This document shows, one piece after another, positions 18,513-28,103 of a stretch of DNA of 64,000 bases. The notes beneath the pieces are model-generated. The model was not told the origin of the DNA and did no database searches. It worked only from the letters and a program-made list of their open reading frames with translations. The stretch is taken from positions 422,501 to 486,500 of the forward strand of contig NZ_CP017267.1 of the NCBI RefSeq assembly GCF_001870205.1, given 5' to 3'. Made by a program: the position numbers and the translations under genes. Positions within the stretch are counted from its first letter, which is position 1. Every line of letters begins with the position of its first letter. The DNA comes from Vagococcus teuberi. GTDB lineage: Bacteria; Bacillota; Bacilli; Lactobacillales; Vagococcaceae.

Positions 18513-19361
18513 TAATGTCCTAACTAAATACACTTCATCACAAAATCCTTTTAAAGCATTTGCCACATGAACAGCTCGTGAACGTTTTTTACAAAGCGCA
18601 AGAACGGTAGGACCGCTGCCACTCATGACGGCTGCATCTGCTCCGAATTCTAACATTTTATTTTTAACATATTTAACAATAGGAAAAACTTCCATCGTGT
18701 AAGATTCTAGAGAATTCCCCAAATGTTGAATCATTTCTTGGTAATCTTGGTTTTCTATTGCATGATATATAGCTTTTATATTTGGATGCGAAAGTGAGTC
18801 AACTTGTATTTTTGAAAACACGCGAGGAGTGGATACACTGATTTTGGGTTTGACTAGAACAATCCAACACTGTGGCATTGGGTGAGAGAGTGGTGTAACA
18901 CGGTCTCCAACGCCAGTAACAAGAGCTGTTTGTCCATATAAACAATACGGGATATCTGTACCGATTGGAACGGATAATTTAGCCATTTCTTCCAATGTAG
19001 CACCCAGGTTAAACAAACGATTGACCCCTCTAAATGCCGCAGCAGCATCGCTACTACCACCACCTAAACCAGCCGCAACGGGTAAGTTTTTCTTTAAATT
19101 TACTTCAACACCTTGAGTAAACCCATATGTTTTTTTCATGATATCAATTGCTTGATAAATATTATTTTTACGGTCTACTGGTAGGAAGCCATTGTCAGTT
19201 TTAATAATGATATCATCAGTTGGAATAGCTGTTAAAATCAATCGGTCGGATAAATCGACACTTGCCATAATCATTTCAAGCTCATGATAACCATCATCAC
19301 GTTTGTAAAGGACATCAAGTCCCAAGTTTATTTTTGCCGGGGCTTTTTCGATGATTTCCAT
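18504..19361 (-). CDS. ispE: 4-diphosphocytidyl-2-C-methyl-D-erythritol kinase
   Basis: 285-residue GHMP kinase of the MEP isoprenoid pathway. The ATP-binding motif PVAAGLGGGSSDAAA is at about 93-107 and the N-terminal KAPAKINLGLDV is typical. Many Lactobacillales use the mevalonate route and keep ispE as an isolated leftover; no other MEP gene is in this window, so whether the pathway is complete cannot be judged here. It stands alone on the minus strand. Confidence 0.92.
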   Translation of the reverse strand: MEIIEKAPAKINLGLDVLYKRDDGYHELEMIMASVDLSDRLILTAIPTDDIIIKTDNGFLPVDRKNNIYQAIDIMKKTYGFTQGVEVNLKKNLPVAAGLGGGSSDAAAAFRGVNRLFNLGATLEEMAKLSVPIGTDIPYCLYGQTALVTGVGDRVTPLSHPMPQCWIVLVKPKISVSTPRVFSKIQVDSLSHPNIKAIYHAIENQDYQEMIQHLGNSLESYTMEVFPIVKYVKNKMLEFGADAAVMSGSGPTVLALCKKRSRAVHVANALKGFCDEVYLVRTLNR

Positions 19362-19466
19362 TGACTACCTCCAATTCTTCAAAATATTCTATTTGTTTGA
19401 TTATACATGAAAAAAGAGTGAATATAAAACAATTTAAGTACTGACTTTAGAGATTTTATTGAATAA

Positions 19467-19495
19467 AGAAAAAGATAGGAAAAAATCCTATCTTT
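19467..19495 (-). terminator. Terminator of the pot operon
   Basis: Minus strand AAAGATAGG / CCTATCTTT hairpin running into TTTC, overlapping the potD stop. Confidence 0.75.
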
Positions 19496-20564
19496 AACGA
19501 TACATTTTAAATTTTAAGAATAGATCATTATAGCGCTCTAAATAGGTTTGTCCTAAATCCTCATACACTTCTAAGTGCTCGATAATTTTGTCACTTGGGT
19601 AAAACTGTGGGTCACTTGTAATTTCTTTAGGTAATATTTTTAACGCTTTTTTATTTGGCGTAGAGTAACCAATGTATTCGGCATTTTGAGCAGCGACATC
19701 TGGTTTTAACATAAAGTTAATAAAATCATACGCACCATCAATATTTTTTGCTGTTTTTGGGATCACAAAATTATCAAACCAAAGATTAGAGCCTTCTTCT
19801 GGAATCACATAATGCAAGTGCTCATTTTCTTCTAGCATACTAGCAGCTTCACCAGAAAATGTGACCGCAGCAGCACTTTCACCATTTATCATGTACATTT
19901 TGATTTCATCAGCTACAATCGCTTTGACGTTGGAACTTAGTCCATCTAATTTTTTTGAAGCATTATCTAGTTGTTTATCATTTTTACTATTTAATGAATG
20001 CCCGTCACTATTTAAAGCCAATCCCATGACTTCTCTAGCTCCGTCAATTAACATCACATTATTTTTTAGTGAGGGATTCCATAAATCATCCCAATGTTTA
20101 ATCTGACCTTCTTTAACGAATTCATCATTGTATATAATTCCCAATGTTCCCCAAAAATAGGGGATAGAAAATTCGTTTTTAGGGTCAAATGGAATATTTA
20201 GAAAACGACTATCTATGTTTTCTAGTCCTTTGATTTTAGAATGATCAAGCGGAATGAGCATATCTTGTTTAACCATTTTTTGAATCATGTATTCACTGGG
20301 AATGGTTAAATCATAGGCTGTTCCACCTTGTTTGATTTTGGTCATCATGCTTTCGTTCGAATCAAAGGTTTCGTAAATGACTTTATAGTTATATTCTTTT
20401 TCAAATCGTTTGATTAGCGAAGGGTCAATGTAATCTCCCCAATTATAGATAGTTAATATACGACCACCAGAGGCACCACTGTTTTTTTCAAGATTAAAAG
20501 AAGTAACAGCTAGAAGGACAATGATAAGAAGAATACCTGAAAAAAGAGCATTGAGTTTCTTCAT
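19494..20564 (-). CDS. potD: Spermidine/putrescine ABC transporter substrate-binding protein
   Basis: 356-residue PotD-type binding protein (LTIYNWGDYIDPSLI start of the mature domain, WGTLGIIYND, PKTAKNIDGAYDFINF). The N-terminus is a hydrophobic signal/anchor (about 5-25) but has no lipobox cysteine, so the protein is probably held by an uncleaved signal anchor or by its transporter; the same is true of some lactococcal PotD proteins. It is the last gene of potABCD, one base after potC. Confidence 0.92.
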   Translation of the reverse strand: MKKLNALFSGILLIIVLLAVTSFNLEKNSGASGGRILTIYNWGDYIDPSLIKRFEKEYNYKVIYETFDSNESMMTKIKQGGTAYDLTIPSEYMIQKMVKQDMLIPLDHSKIKGLENIDSRFLNIPFDPKNEFSIPYFWGTLGIIYNDEFVKEGQIKHWDDLWNPSLKNNVMLIDGAREVMGLALNSDGHSLNSKNDKQLDNASKKLDGLSSNVKAIVADEIKMYMINGESAAAVTFSGEAASMLEENEHLHYVIPEEGSNLWFDNFVIPKTAKNIDGAYDFINFMLKPDVAAQNAEYIGYSTPNKKALKILPKEITSDPQFYPSDKIIEHLEVYEDLGQTYLERYNDLFLKFKMYR

Positions 20565-20565
20565 C

Positions 20566-21399
20566 TTATTTACCTCCTATTTTTTGTGTTTTTTTCTTTT
20601 TGTATTTTGGTTTATTGTCTTTACTGATAAAGTAATACCCAGTCACTAATAAAATAGAAAACAGAAATAGAAGGGCACTTAAGGCATTGATTTCTAAACT
20701 AATCCCTTGTCTGGCACGAGAATAAATTTCAACAGATAAAGTACTAAATCCATTCCCTGTTACAAAAAACGTCACAGCAAAATCATCTAATGAATAGGTA
20801 AATGCCATAAAATATCCGGCAATAATTCCTGGTGTTAAATAAGGTAAGATAATTTGTCTTAGTACCTGCCAGTTGTTTGCTCCTAAATCTCGTGCAGCAT
20901 CAATAAGTGATGGATTCATCTCTTGCATTTTTGGCAAGACCATTAAAACGACAATCGGGATACTAAAAGCAATATGAGAGAGTAGTACAGACATAAAACC
21001 TAATTGAAACCCAAACCAAGTCCCTAGAAAAGTAAATAGGATTAAAAAACTTGCCCCAATAATAACATCAGGAGACACCATTAAAATATTGTTTAAACTT
21101 AGTAATGTATGTCGTACGCCACGTTGTTTGGTGTAGTGAATCCCCATTGCACCAAACGTTCCAATAATAGTAGCGATTAAAGCAGATAGAAAAGCTAGTA
21201 AGAACGTGTCTATCACAATGCCAATTAACCTGGTGTCTTCAAAGACAGCTTGGTAATGTTCTAACGTAAATCCGGTAAATGATGTCATCGTTCCACCGGC
21301 GTTGAATGAATAATAAATTAGATAAAAGATAGGTGCATACAGAATAATGAAAACTAAAATCAAATAGAGATGGCTCCAATTAAATTTATGGTTGCTCAT
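20566..21399 (-). CDS. potC: Spermidine/putrescine ABC transporter permease PotC
   Basis: 277-residue permease with six helices and the EAA loop DAARDLGANNWQVLRQIILP, which docks on PotA. It overlaps potB by four bases (ATGA type), showing translational coupling. The C-terminus is a lysine-rich tail. Confidence 0.92.
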   Translation of the reverse strand: MSNHKFNWSHLYLILVFIILYAPIFYLIYYSFNAGGTMTSFTGFTLEHYQAVFEDTRLIGIVIDTFLLAFLSALIATIIGTFGAMGIHYTKQRGVRHTLLSLNNILMVSPDVIIGASFLILFTFLGTWFGFQLGFMSVLLSHIAFSIPIVVLMVLPKMQEMNPSLIDAARDLGANNWQVLRQIILPYLTPGIIAGYFMAFTYSLDDFAVTFFVTGNGFSTLSVEIYSRARQGISLEINALSALLFLFSILLVTGYYFISKDNKPKYKKKKTQKIGGK

Positions 21400-22208
21400 T
21401 TTTTCTTCGCTCCTTTCTTTTTCTTCTCACCAGTTATCATCATAATGATAAACATCGCGATAATCAGAACGACACCAATGGTTGATCCCATCCCCCAGTT
21501 TTGTGTGACAAGGAAATGTTGTTCGATGGCCGTTCCAAGCGTTATCACACGATTTCCCCCAATTAAGCGAGTTAGCATAAATAGACTAAGTGATGGGATG
21601 AATACGGCTTGCACACCACTTTTTACGCCATTTAAAGATAGTGGGAAGATGACACGTCTAAATGTTTCAAAATTACTCGCGCCTAAATCACGACTGGCAA
21701 ACACAAGAGAAGGGTTAATTTCTTCTAAGGCATTAAAAATAGGTAAAATCATAAATGGGATTTCAATATAGGTCGCAACGGTTAAAAAACTAAAATTTGT
21801 AAAAAGAAGTTGTTGCGTCCCAATACCAACAGTATCTAAAAAGTTATTTATTCCACCATGGATACTAAAAATCCCAATAAACGCATAAGCTTTTAACAAC
21901 AAGTTAATCCAAGTAGGCAAGATAATTAACATAAGCCACAGTTGTTTGTGTTTTAATTTTGTTAAAAAATAAGCTGTTGGATAACTAATCACTAGTGTAA
22001 ATAGGGTAATAAGTAGAGCGTAGAATAATGAGTTAAAGGTCATACTCAAGTAAGTTCCACTTGTTAAATATTGTTGATAATTACTCAATGTAAACTGTCC
22101 ATTAATATCAAAAAATGATTGGTAAATAATTAAAATAACAGGTGCGATAACAAATAGAGCTATCCATAAAAAATATGGAATCGTGTAAAAACGTTTTGAT
22201 TGTGTCAC
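21396..22208 (-). CDS. potB: Spermidine/putrescine ABC transporter permease PotB
   Basis: 270-residue permease with six predicted helices and the EAA loop ASRDLGASNFETFRRVIFP. The start is GTG at 22208, preceded by GGAGGG at good spacing. It is the second gene of the operon, 13 bases after potA. Confidence 0.92.
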   Translation of the reverse strand: MTQSKRFYTIPYFLWIALFVIAPVILIIYQSFFDINGQFTLSNYQQYLTSGTYLSMTFNSLFYALLITLFTLVISYPTAYFLTKLKHKQLWLMLIILPTWINLLLKAYAFIGIFSIHGGINNFLDTVGIGTQQLLFTNFSFLTVATYIEIPFMILPIFNALEEINPSLVFASRDLGASNFETFRRVIFPLSLNGVKSGVQAVFIPSLSLFMLTRLIGGNRVITLGTAIEQHFLVTQNWGMGSTIGVVLIIAMFIIMMITGEKKKKGAKKK

Positions 22209-22221
22209 TTATCAACCCTCC

Positions 22222-23307
22222 TTAGTCGTCATAACTTTCTAATCTGGCATCAAAATCTTCTTCTGACTCATTAAAACGCATGACATGAATGTCTTCTGGT
22301 TCAAAGAATAAACCAACTGTTTGTCCTTCAAGTGGCTTCTTAGTTGAATGCACCACCCATTCATTTCCTTCAGAATCAATACAGAAAATTTCATAATGAA
22401 CTCCTCTAAATAAAAGAGTGTCCACTGTAGCTTTTAATTTTCCTTTTTCAACTGGAACAAGTGAAATATCTTCTGGACGCATGACAATATCAACTGGCTC
22501 ATTTTCTCTCATTCCGCCATCAACACATTCAAATTGTTTGCCTACGATTTCAACTAAATTGTCTTCAATCATAATGCCTTTTACAATATTACTTTCACCA
22601 ATAAAGTCAGCGACAAATCGGTTGATTGGTTCATCATAAATATCAGAAGGAGATCCGCTTTGCTCGATTTTTCCATCATGCATAACAAAAATTTCATCAC
22701 TCATAGCTAATGCTTCTTCTTGATCATGAGTAACAAAAATAAACGTAATCCCTAAACGTTTTTGTAATTCACGTAACTCTGATTGCATGGCAGTTCGAAG
22801 TTTTAAATCAAGAGCGGATAACGGCTCATCTAATAATAGAATCTCAGGTTCATTCACAAGGGCACGAGCAATTGCGACACGTTGTCTTTGTCCACCTGAC
22901 ATCTCACTGATTTGTCTTTCTTCTAAACCAGATAACTGAACTAAACGCAGAGCTTCACGTACTTTTACATCAATTTGTTCTTTAGGTAATTTTTTGATTT
23001 TTAACCCAAATGCCACATTTTCATAAACATCCATATGAGGAAAAAGAGCATAATCTTGGAATACAGTATTTACTTTGCGTTTGTTTGCGGGAACTTTATT
23101 AATCACTTTTCCATCAAATAAAATTTCTCCAGATGTTGGTTCGCTAAAACCAGCAATCAAGCGTAAAATCGTTGTTTTACCACATCCTGATGGACCTAAT
23201 AAGGTATAAAATTTTCCTTGTTCGATTTCAAAACTCACTTTTTTTAATACAGTGGTGTCGTCGTATTCTTTCACGACATCTTTAAATTCAATAATTGTGT
23301 GACTCAT
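22222..23307 (-). CDS. potA: Spermidine/putrescine ABC transporter ATP-binding protein PotA
   Basis: 361 residues: ABC ATPase domain with Walker [10 protein letters not shown], signature MSGGQRQR and Walker [13 protein letters not shown], then a C-terminal TOBE-type regulatory domain (about 245-350). It drives polyamine import through PotBC. The gene is 15 bases downstream of the XRE-cupin regulator, so the five genes form one unit. Confidence 0.94.
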   Translation of the reverse strand: MSHTIIEFKDVVKEYDDTTVLKKVSFEIEQGKFYTLLGPSGCGKTTILRLIAGFSEPTSGEILFDGKVINKVPANKRKVNTVFQDYALFPHMDVYENVAFGLKIKKLPKEQIDVKVREALRLVQLSGLEERQISEMSGGQRQRVAIARALVNEPEILLLDEPLSALDLKLRTAMQSELRELQKRLGITFIFVTHDQEEALAMSDEIFVMHDGKIEQSGSPSDIYDEPINRFVADFIGESNIVKGIMIEDNLVEIVGKQFECVDGGMRENEPVDIVMRPEDISLVPVEKGKLKATVDTLLFRGVHYEIFCIDSEGNEWVVHSTKKPLEGQTVGLFFEPEDIHVMRFNESEEDFDARLESYDD

Positions 23308-23322
23308 TTTCTCCCACCTTTA

Positions 23323-23874
23323 CTATAAATAAGAATTTGTTGCAACGATGAGGAGTTTGCTAACTCCATCGTGAGCATTAGATATTTGGTGCTGGTTGAG
23401 TGCTTGGTAATAAATACTTTCACCTTTTGACGCAATATAGGTATCTTCACCTATGGTAACATAGATTTTTCCTTGTAACACATAACCAAATGTTTCGGAT
23501 TGTGATGGTTCAAATTCTTTGTATTCACCTTTTTTTTCTAGAGTTAATAATATAGGTTCCATTTCATTTTCATTAGAGTCAGAAACTAACCAATTTATTT
23601 CATACCCTTTGTCTTCATCAAGATGTATGGTTTGATCTTCTTTAGGATAGACGACTTGTTGTTTTTGATGTTTTTCATCAAAAAATTGTTTTGGAGACAC
23701 ACCTAATACTTCTAAAATGGAGAAAAATGTCTCTAGGGAAGGGGAGCTTAAATCCCGTTCTAATTGAGAAATGTATCCTTTAGTGAGATCTGTTCGTTCT
23801 CCTAATTCTTCTTGTGTTAAATTTTTTTGTATTCGTAAGTTTTTGATTTTTTTCCCGATAAGTATGGTCAACAC
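23323..23874 (-). CDS. XRE-cupin transcriptional regulator of the pot operon
   Basis: 183 residues: Xre helix-turn-helix (IGKKIKNLRIQKNLTQEELG) and a C-terminal cupin domain (about 110-180) that probably binds a polyamine or related ligand, as in PuuR. First gene of the pot unit, so it very likely controls polyamine uptake and itself. The start is unclear: GTG (23874) and TTG (23871) overlap or abut the perfect ribosome binding site GGAGGTG. The codon at ideal spacing is ATA (23865), which would give the family-typical N-terminus M-x-I-G-K-K-I-K. Confidence 0.88.
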   Translation of the reverse strand: MLTILIGKKIKNLRIQKNLTQEELGERTDLTKGYISQLERDLSSPSLETFFSILEVLGVSPKQFFDEKHQKQQVVYPKEDQTIHLDEDKGYEINWLVSDSNENEMEPILLTLEKKGEYKEFEPSQSETFGYVLQGKIYVTIGEDTYIASKGESIYYQALNQHQISNAHDGVSKLLIVATNSYL

Positions 23875-23887
23875 CTCCAGTCTAATA

Positions 23888-23936
23888 GTTAATATATACT
23901 AAACTTCAAATGATAGATGTTTATTAATATTAAACT
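23888..23936. promoter_or_regulatory. Candidate operator pair for the XRE-cupin regulator
   Basis: Two related 18-bp sequences, GTTAATATATACTAAACT (23888-23905) and GTTTATTAATATTAAACT (23919-23936), agree at 14 of 18 positions and lie 31 bp apart just upstream of the regulator. They would suit autoregulation; this is inferred from position and repetition only. Confidence 0.35.
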
Positions 23937-24023
23937 TTTAGTTTACTTTCTGATGGTAGTATACAAGATGATTTTCAACAAATCAATTCATTTTTTTGAT
24001 ATCACATTTTGTTGTTTTTTTAT

Positions 24024-24040
24024 GATAAACTAAGTTTATC
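24024..24040. promoter_or_regulatory. Perfect palindrome upstream of the oxidoreductase gene
   Basis: GATAAACT-A-AGTTTATC, eight-base arms around one central base, ends 23 bases before the ATG at 24064. Its size and position suit a dimeric repressor operator; the cognate regulator is unknown. Confidence 0.45.
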
Positions 24041-24063
24041 AAAGAGATGAGGAGACGATGTAA

Positions 24064-25062
24064 ATGATGGATAAAACATTCAAAGCACTTATTGTTAGTG
24101 AAAAAGATGATAGCATTATCTCAAGTATAGAAGATTGGTCAGTTGACAGATTATCAGAAGGGGACACACTTGTTGAAGTTGAGTATTCAGCGATAAATTA
24201 TAAAGATGCCTTAGCAACGATAAAAAATGGGGGAGTTATTCGGTCATATCCTATGATTCCTGGTATCGATTTTTCAGGAACTATTATAGAAACAACTCAC
24301 GAAGGATTATATGTTGGCGATAGAGTAGTTGTAACTGGTCAAGGGACAGGTGTAAGTCACACAGGAGGTTTTAGTGAAATAGCACGTATTCCAGGTGAAT
24401 GGATTCAAGTTGTGCCACAAGATTTAGATTTAAAAGTAGCTGCGTTTGTTGGGACAGCTGGAATAACAGCCGCTCAAGCGATTCATCGTCTAGAATCTGT
24501 TGGTTTAGGTGAAAACAAAGAAGCCAGTATTTTAATAACCGGAGCAACAGGTGGAGTTGGAAGTATGGCGATTAATTTATTAAAAGCTAAAGGCTTCAAC
24601 AACATCACCGCGTTAACACGCAAAAAATCGACGGATTATTTGGATTCTTTAGGTGTACAACATATTATTAGTACCGAAGAAATGCTTGAAAATACTCGTC
24701 CATTACAAAAACAATTATTTGATTATGTCATTGATACGATTGGTGGGGCAACACTAGAAGCAATACTACCTAAAATTTCATACGGTGGGGGAATTTCTCT
24801 ATGTGGAAATGCAAGCGGTATTAAATTTAGCACGACAGTTTTACCGTTTATTTTACGCGGTGTAACGATGTTTGGAATTGATTCAGTTCAATTAACAACA
24901 GAAAAAAAATCTGCGTTATGGGATACAATTAAAGAAAGTATCACAAAAGAGATGATTGAGGCGACTATAGCTAATGAAATCTCGTTAGAGGATATCATTC
25001 CAGTGACGAAACAATTATTAGAAGGCACGCATTCAGGAAGAACGATTGTCAAAATTAAATAA
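24064..25062 (+). CDS. YhdH/YhfP family quinone oxidoreductase (acrylyl-CoA reductase-like)
   Basis: 332-residue zinc-free medium-chain dehydrogenase: GroES-like N-terminal domain, NADPH-binding Rossmann motif GATGGVGSMAI at about 159-169, and no structural zinc cysteines. Family members reduce alpha,beta-unsaturated carbonyls or acrylyl-CoA. The physiological substrate here is unknown. The gene is monocistronic between a palindromic operator candidate and a terminator. Two adjacent ATG codons (24064, 24067) are both possible starts. Confidence 0.87.
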   Translation: MMDKTFKALIVSEKDDSIISSIEDWSVDRLSEGDTLVEVEYSAINYKDALATIKNGGVIRSYPMIPGIDFSGTIIETTHEGLYVGDRVVVTGQGTGVSHTGGFSEIARIPGEWIQVVPQDLDLKVAAFVGTAGITAAQAIHRLESVGLGENKEASILITGATGGVGSMAINLLKAKGFNNITALTRKKSTDYLDSLGVQHIISTEEMLENTRPLQKQLFDYVIDTIGGATLEAILPKISYGGGISLCGNASGIKFSTTVLPFILRGVTMFGIDSVQLTTEKKSALWDTIKESITKEMIEATIANEISLEDIIPVTKQLLEGTHSGRTIVKIK

Positions 25063-25065
25063 TAA

Positions 25066-25102
25066 AAAAGGTGGAGCAAAATTAATTGCTTCACCTTTTT
25101 TT
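25066..25102. terminator. Bidirectional terminator
   Basis: AAAAAAGGTG(G)AGCAA / TTGCTTCACCTTTTTTT between convergent genes. Confidence 0.85.
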
Positions 25103-25103
25103 G

Positions 25104-26546
25104 TTAGAATGCTAAACTATTTGGTTTAACGTCTGCTGGAATTGGATTCACGTAAGGCGTTACATCTGTTATATTTTTTAGCTCAGCCTTCGCTTGATCA
25201 ATATATTCAGGTTCTTCAAGCACTTTAACAGCTGTTGCTGCCATTATTTTAGCTGCTTGAATCATTCCTTTTTTAGCAATACCACTTTTTCCGTTTGTAA
25301 CCCATTGCCATGTATGCATGGCGGTATTTTGAACTTCTGTTGCAACGATACATTGAACAGTTGGGACAATCCAACTGACATCCCCCACATCAGATGAACC
25401 AGGGAGAGTAACGTTAGTTAATACCTCATTGAATGGGTAAACATAGTCAGCTAATACTTTACCCACATTTTCTTTTAAGACTTTTTGTTCAACAGGTGTA
25501 GCAGGTGGAATCATTCTAAATTGTTTTTCTTCTTCAGTTAATGTATCATGAATTGCTTTAGCAAATACTTGATCTTCCTCATCAAATTCCGGTCCACCAT
25601 AATGCATCATCACGTCTCCCATAATGCGAGAGTACACAACGTTTGGAATATAGTTTGAACAAGCTTTGTCGAAATGTACGGTTACTTCTGTTTCAGTCAT
25701 AAGAGCCGCGCCTTCTGCAATTTTACATAAACGATCATAAATTTCTTTTGCTTGGCTTCCTTTTGGTGCACGAATTAAATATAAAAGTTTTGCATGATCT
25801 TGGACAACACTAGGAGCTACACCACCAGCATCCATATACGCATAGTGATATCTTGCTTCTGGTGTCACATGTTCACGAAGGTAATTTCCACCGACATTCA
25901 TCAACTCACAAGCATCAAGTGCACTACGTCCCATGTCTGGAGCATTTGCAGCATGAGCTGATTTTCCTTTAAACTCAAAAGCTGCTTGGATATTAGCTAG
26001 TGTTTTTACACCCCAAATGGCATTATCTGTTCCTGGATGCCAACAAATCGCCATATCTAATCCATCAAAAGCACCATCTCTTGCCATAAATGTTTTTCCA
26101 GATCCGCCTTCTTCAGCAGGACAACCAAAATATTTAATTTGCGCAGGGATATTGTGCTCTGTAATGTAATCTTTGGTCGCAATTGCAGCAGCAAGTGAAG
26201 CTGTACCAAGTAAATTATGTCCACAGCCATGTCCATTTGTGTTTTCTGTATCCGGATTTGCTTCTTTTTGTGTAGAACCTGCTTTTTGAGACATGCTAGG
26301 TAGTGCATCATATTCCCCTAAAAATCCAATGACAGGACCTTCATTTCCAAAACTTGCAACAAATGCTGTGTCAATCTCTCCAATATTTGTTTCTATGCTA
26401 AATCCTTCTTCTTTTAATACATTAATCAACACGTCTGCTGATTCTTTTTCATGGAATTTTGTTTCGGCAATATCCCAAATTTTATCACTTGTTTGGAAAT
26501 AAGTGTGTTGTTTTTGAGTAATTAATTTTTCGATTTGTTTATACAT
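25104..26546 (-). CDS. abgB: M20 family amidohydrolase, AbgB-like
   Basis: 480-residue M20 metallopeptidase. Metal-binding motifs are visible as NGHGCGHN (about 105-112) and CPAEEGGSG (about 142-150), with LGEYDALP upstream. Length and the C-terminal region match the p-aminobenzoyl-glutamate hydrolase subunit B type, which cleaves p-aminobenzoyl-glutamate or similar N-acyl amino acids or dipeptides. It lies 27 bases downstream of a dicarboxylate-type transporter, so the pair probably imports and hydrolyses one compound. No AbgA partner is present; the substrate is not certain. Confidence 0.82.
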   Translation of the reverse strand: MYKQIEKLITQKQHTYFQTSDKIWDIAETKFHEKESADVLINVLKEEGFSIETNIGEIDTAFVASFGNEGPVIGFLGEYDALPSMSQKAGSTQKEANPDTENTNGHGCGHNLLGTASLAAAIATKDYITEHNIPAQIKYFGCPAEEGGSGKTFMARDGAFDGLDMAICWHPGTDNAIWGVKTLANIQAAFEFKGKSAHAANAPDMGRSALDACELMNVGGNYLREHVTPEARYHYAYMDAGGVAPSVVQDHAKLLYLIRAPKGSQAKEIYDRLCKIAEGAALMTETEVTVHFDKACSNYIPNVVYSRIMGDVMMHYGGPEFDEEDQVFAKAIHDTLTEEEKQFRMIPPATPVEQKVLKENVGKVLADYVYPFNEVLTNVTLPGSSDVGDVSWIVPTVQCIVATEVQNTAMHTWQWVTNGKSGIAKKGMIQAAKIMAATAVKVLEEPEYIDQAKAELKNITDVTPYVNPIPADVKPNSLAF

Positions 26547-26573
26547 ATATTATATCCTCCTAATATTCAATGA

Positions 26574-27860
26574 TTACATAAATAGTGTGATACCATAAGA
26601 TAGAGCAATAGAGAGTGCGGTTATAATTATTCCTGGTATGATGAAACTAAAGACCTTAGTCCGCCCAGTTCTATCTAATTCAACTGCAAGTAACAACGTC
26701 GGTTGTGCTGGAATCACAAAGTTAACATTTAGACACTGAACAATAATAATAAGTAACATTGGTGATATACCTAGTGTCAGTGCTAATGGGAAAATAATTG
26801 CTGCAACGGCCGTTTGGGCACCAATAATCATCGCAACAAACGCACAGATAAAGATGATAACCCAAGGATAGTCAGCTAGTATCTGTCCGACACTTGATAC
26901 TAAAACGGCTTGATTTTTTGGAGCACCAAAGATAGTTGAACCAACCCAGCCAAGACCCAATACAATTAAGGTTGCGCCTAAAGCGTTAGCAGTAGCTGGA
27001 GCATGTAAAATATCTTTTGATTTCACTTTAAAGAGTATGATATTGATTGCAGCAGACAAATACATAAACATCTGAACTAAGTCAGCAGTTGCAATTCTAA
27101 CAGGATCACCATCTACATTATACTCTGGTAATAAGCTTGGGAACAAACCTAAAACAATAATGCATAGCACACAAAGTAAGAAAACTATAGTTGATTTTTT
27201 AGCAGCAGGAGCTAGTTCAGTTTCTTCTTCTGCAATAATCATATCTTCTAAGATAGATTCATCAAAAGGTAATTTTTTATTAACTAAGCTTAATAGTATA
27301 CTTAACATGATAATAGATAATAAAGTGGCAGGCAAGGCGATTGTCAGATATGTTCCTAAAGAAATACCATACGCTGCTAATAAGGTTACAACATATGCTG
27401 TTGAAGATGATGCCGGGCTACACAGTAGAGCCATGTTAGAAGCTAATACAGAAGAAATTAAAGCACCTTTTGGATTAACTTTTGATTTAAGAGCAGTTTC
27501 AGAGATGATTGGTTCTAATGATAAAGCAATCATTGCTGTCCCCATGCCAAAAACGAATAGAAAACAAACAAGTGGTGCAACGATTGTAATCGCTTTCGGA
27601 AACTTTTGAATAATTTTTGTTGCAACGCGTATCATATAATCCATCCCACCTGAGGCTTGTAGTGCACCACTTGCTATACCGATAGACATAATGATTAAAA
27701 CAGCCGTAACAGGTGGTGATGATGGCGGCAATTTAAAAATGAATAGCATGATAAACAAGGCCACAATGGCTGATACCCCAGAACCTAGCGCGCCTCCTTT
27801 CATAAGTCCATAAATAATTGTTCCAACCATGATAAAAATTTCAATTAGTAATAATGACAT
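26574..27860 (-). CDS. DcuA/DcuB-type anion transporter
   Basis: 428-residue membrane protein with about ten to twelve helices, in the anaerobic C4-dicarboxylate transporter superfamily (IIMSIGIASGALQASGGMDY, then the hairpin SPASSSTAYVV typical of this ion-transporter fold). It is the first gene of an operon with the AbgB-like hydrolase, so its cargo is more likely an acylated amino acid or dipeptide than succinate or aspartate; that is inference. The ribosome binding site is TAGGAGG. Confidence 0.75.
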   Translation of the reverse strand: MSLLLIEIFIMVGTIIYGLMKGGALGSGVSAIVALFIMLFIFKLPPSSPPVTAVLIIMSIGIASGALQASGGMDYMIRVATKIIQKFPKAITIVAPLVCFLFVFGMGTAMIALSLEPIISETALKSKVNPKGALISSVLASNMALLCSPASSSTAYVVTLLAAYGISLGTYLTIALPATLLSIIMLSILLSLVNKKLPFDESILEDMIIAEEETELAPAAKKSTIVFLLCVLCIIVLGLFPSLLPEYNVDGDPVRIATADLVQMFMYLSAAINIILFKVKSKDILHAPATANALGATLIVLGLGWVGSTIFGAPKNQAVLVSSVGQILADYPWVIIFICAFVAMIIGAQTAVAAIIFPLALTLGISPMLLIIIVQCLNVNFVIPAQPTLLLAVELDRTGRTKVFSFIIPGIIITALSIALSYGITLFM

Positions 27861-28062
27861 TTAATTCCTCCTAACAATAGAATAATGTGGTAAAAATGAA
27901 TAATTCTTCAAACCTCCTAAAAAAAGACTTAATTAGGATATATGTGAATATTATCAGTTGCATGTGTGTTTTTTATTCATTTTATATGAATTTTATGTGA
28001 TTTTTTAAACATTGGAATTAAATTAGTGTTATACTCTAAACGATAAAATAGATAATAGTCTG

Positions 28063-28091
28063 TTGATATTTTTCAAAAAAATGAGTAAAAT
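28063..28091 (+). promoter_or_regulatory. Promoter of the fluoride riboswitch-clcF transcript
   Basis: TTGATA (-35, 28063-28068), 17-bp spacer, TAAAAT (-10, 28086-28091). Transcription should start near 28098, just before the aptamer. The remaining 27861-28062 holds the divergent operon's leader and no gene. Confidence 0.65.
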
Positions 28092-28103
28092 GAAAATAAC
28101 TTA

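Noticed and set aside
21370-21771. Plus-strand ORF of 133 codons opposite potB
   Set aside because: Mirror of transmembrane coding sequence of potB; hydrophobic antisense shadow without ribosome binding site.
27160-27609. Plus-strand ORF of 149 codons opposite the DcuA-type transporter
   Set aside because: Shadow of a membrane-protein gene on the other strand; no start signals.
27908-27920. Orphan AGGAGG on the minus strand about 50 bases upstream of the DcuA-type gene, possible leader peptide
   Set aside because: No canonical start at proper spacing; the only short frame begins at a TTG almost touching the site. Too weak to annotate.
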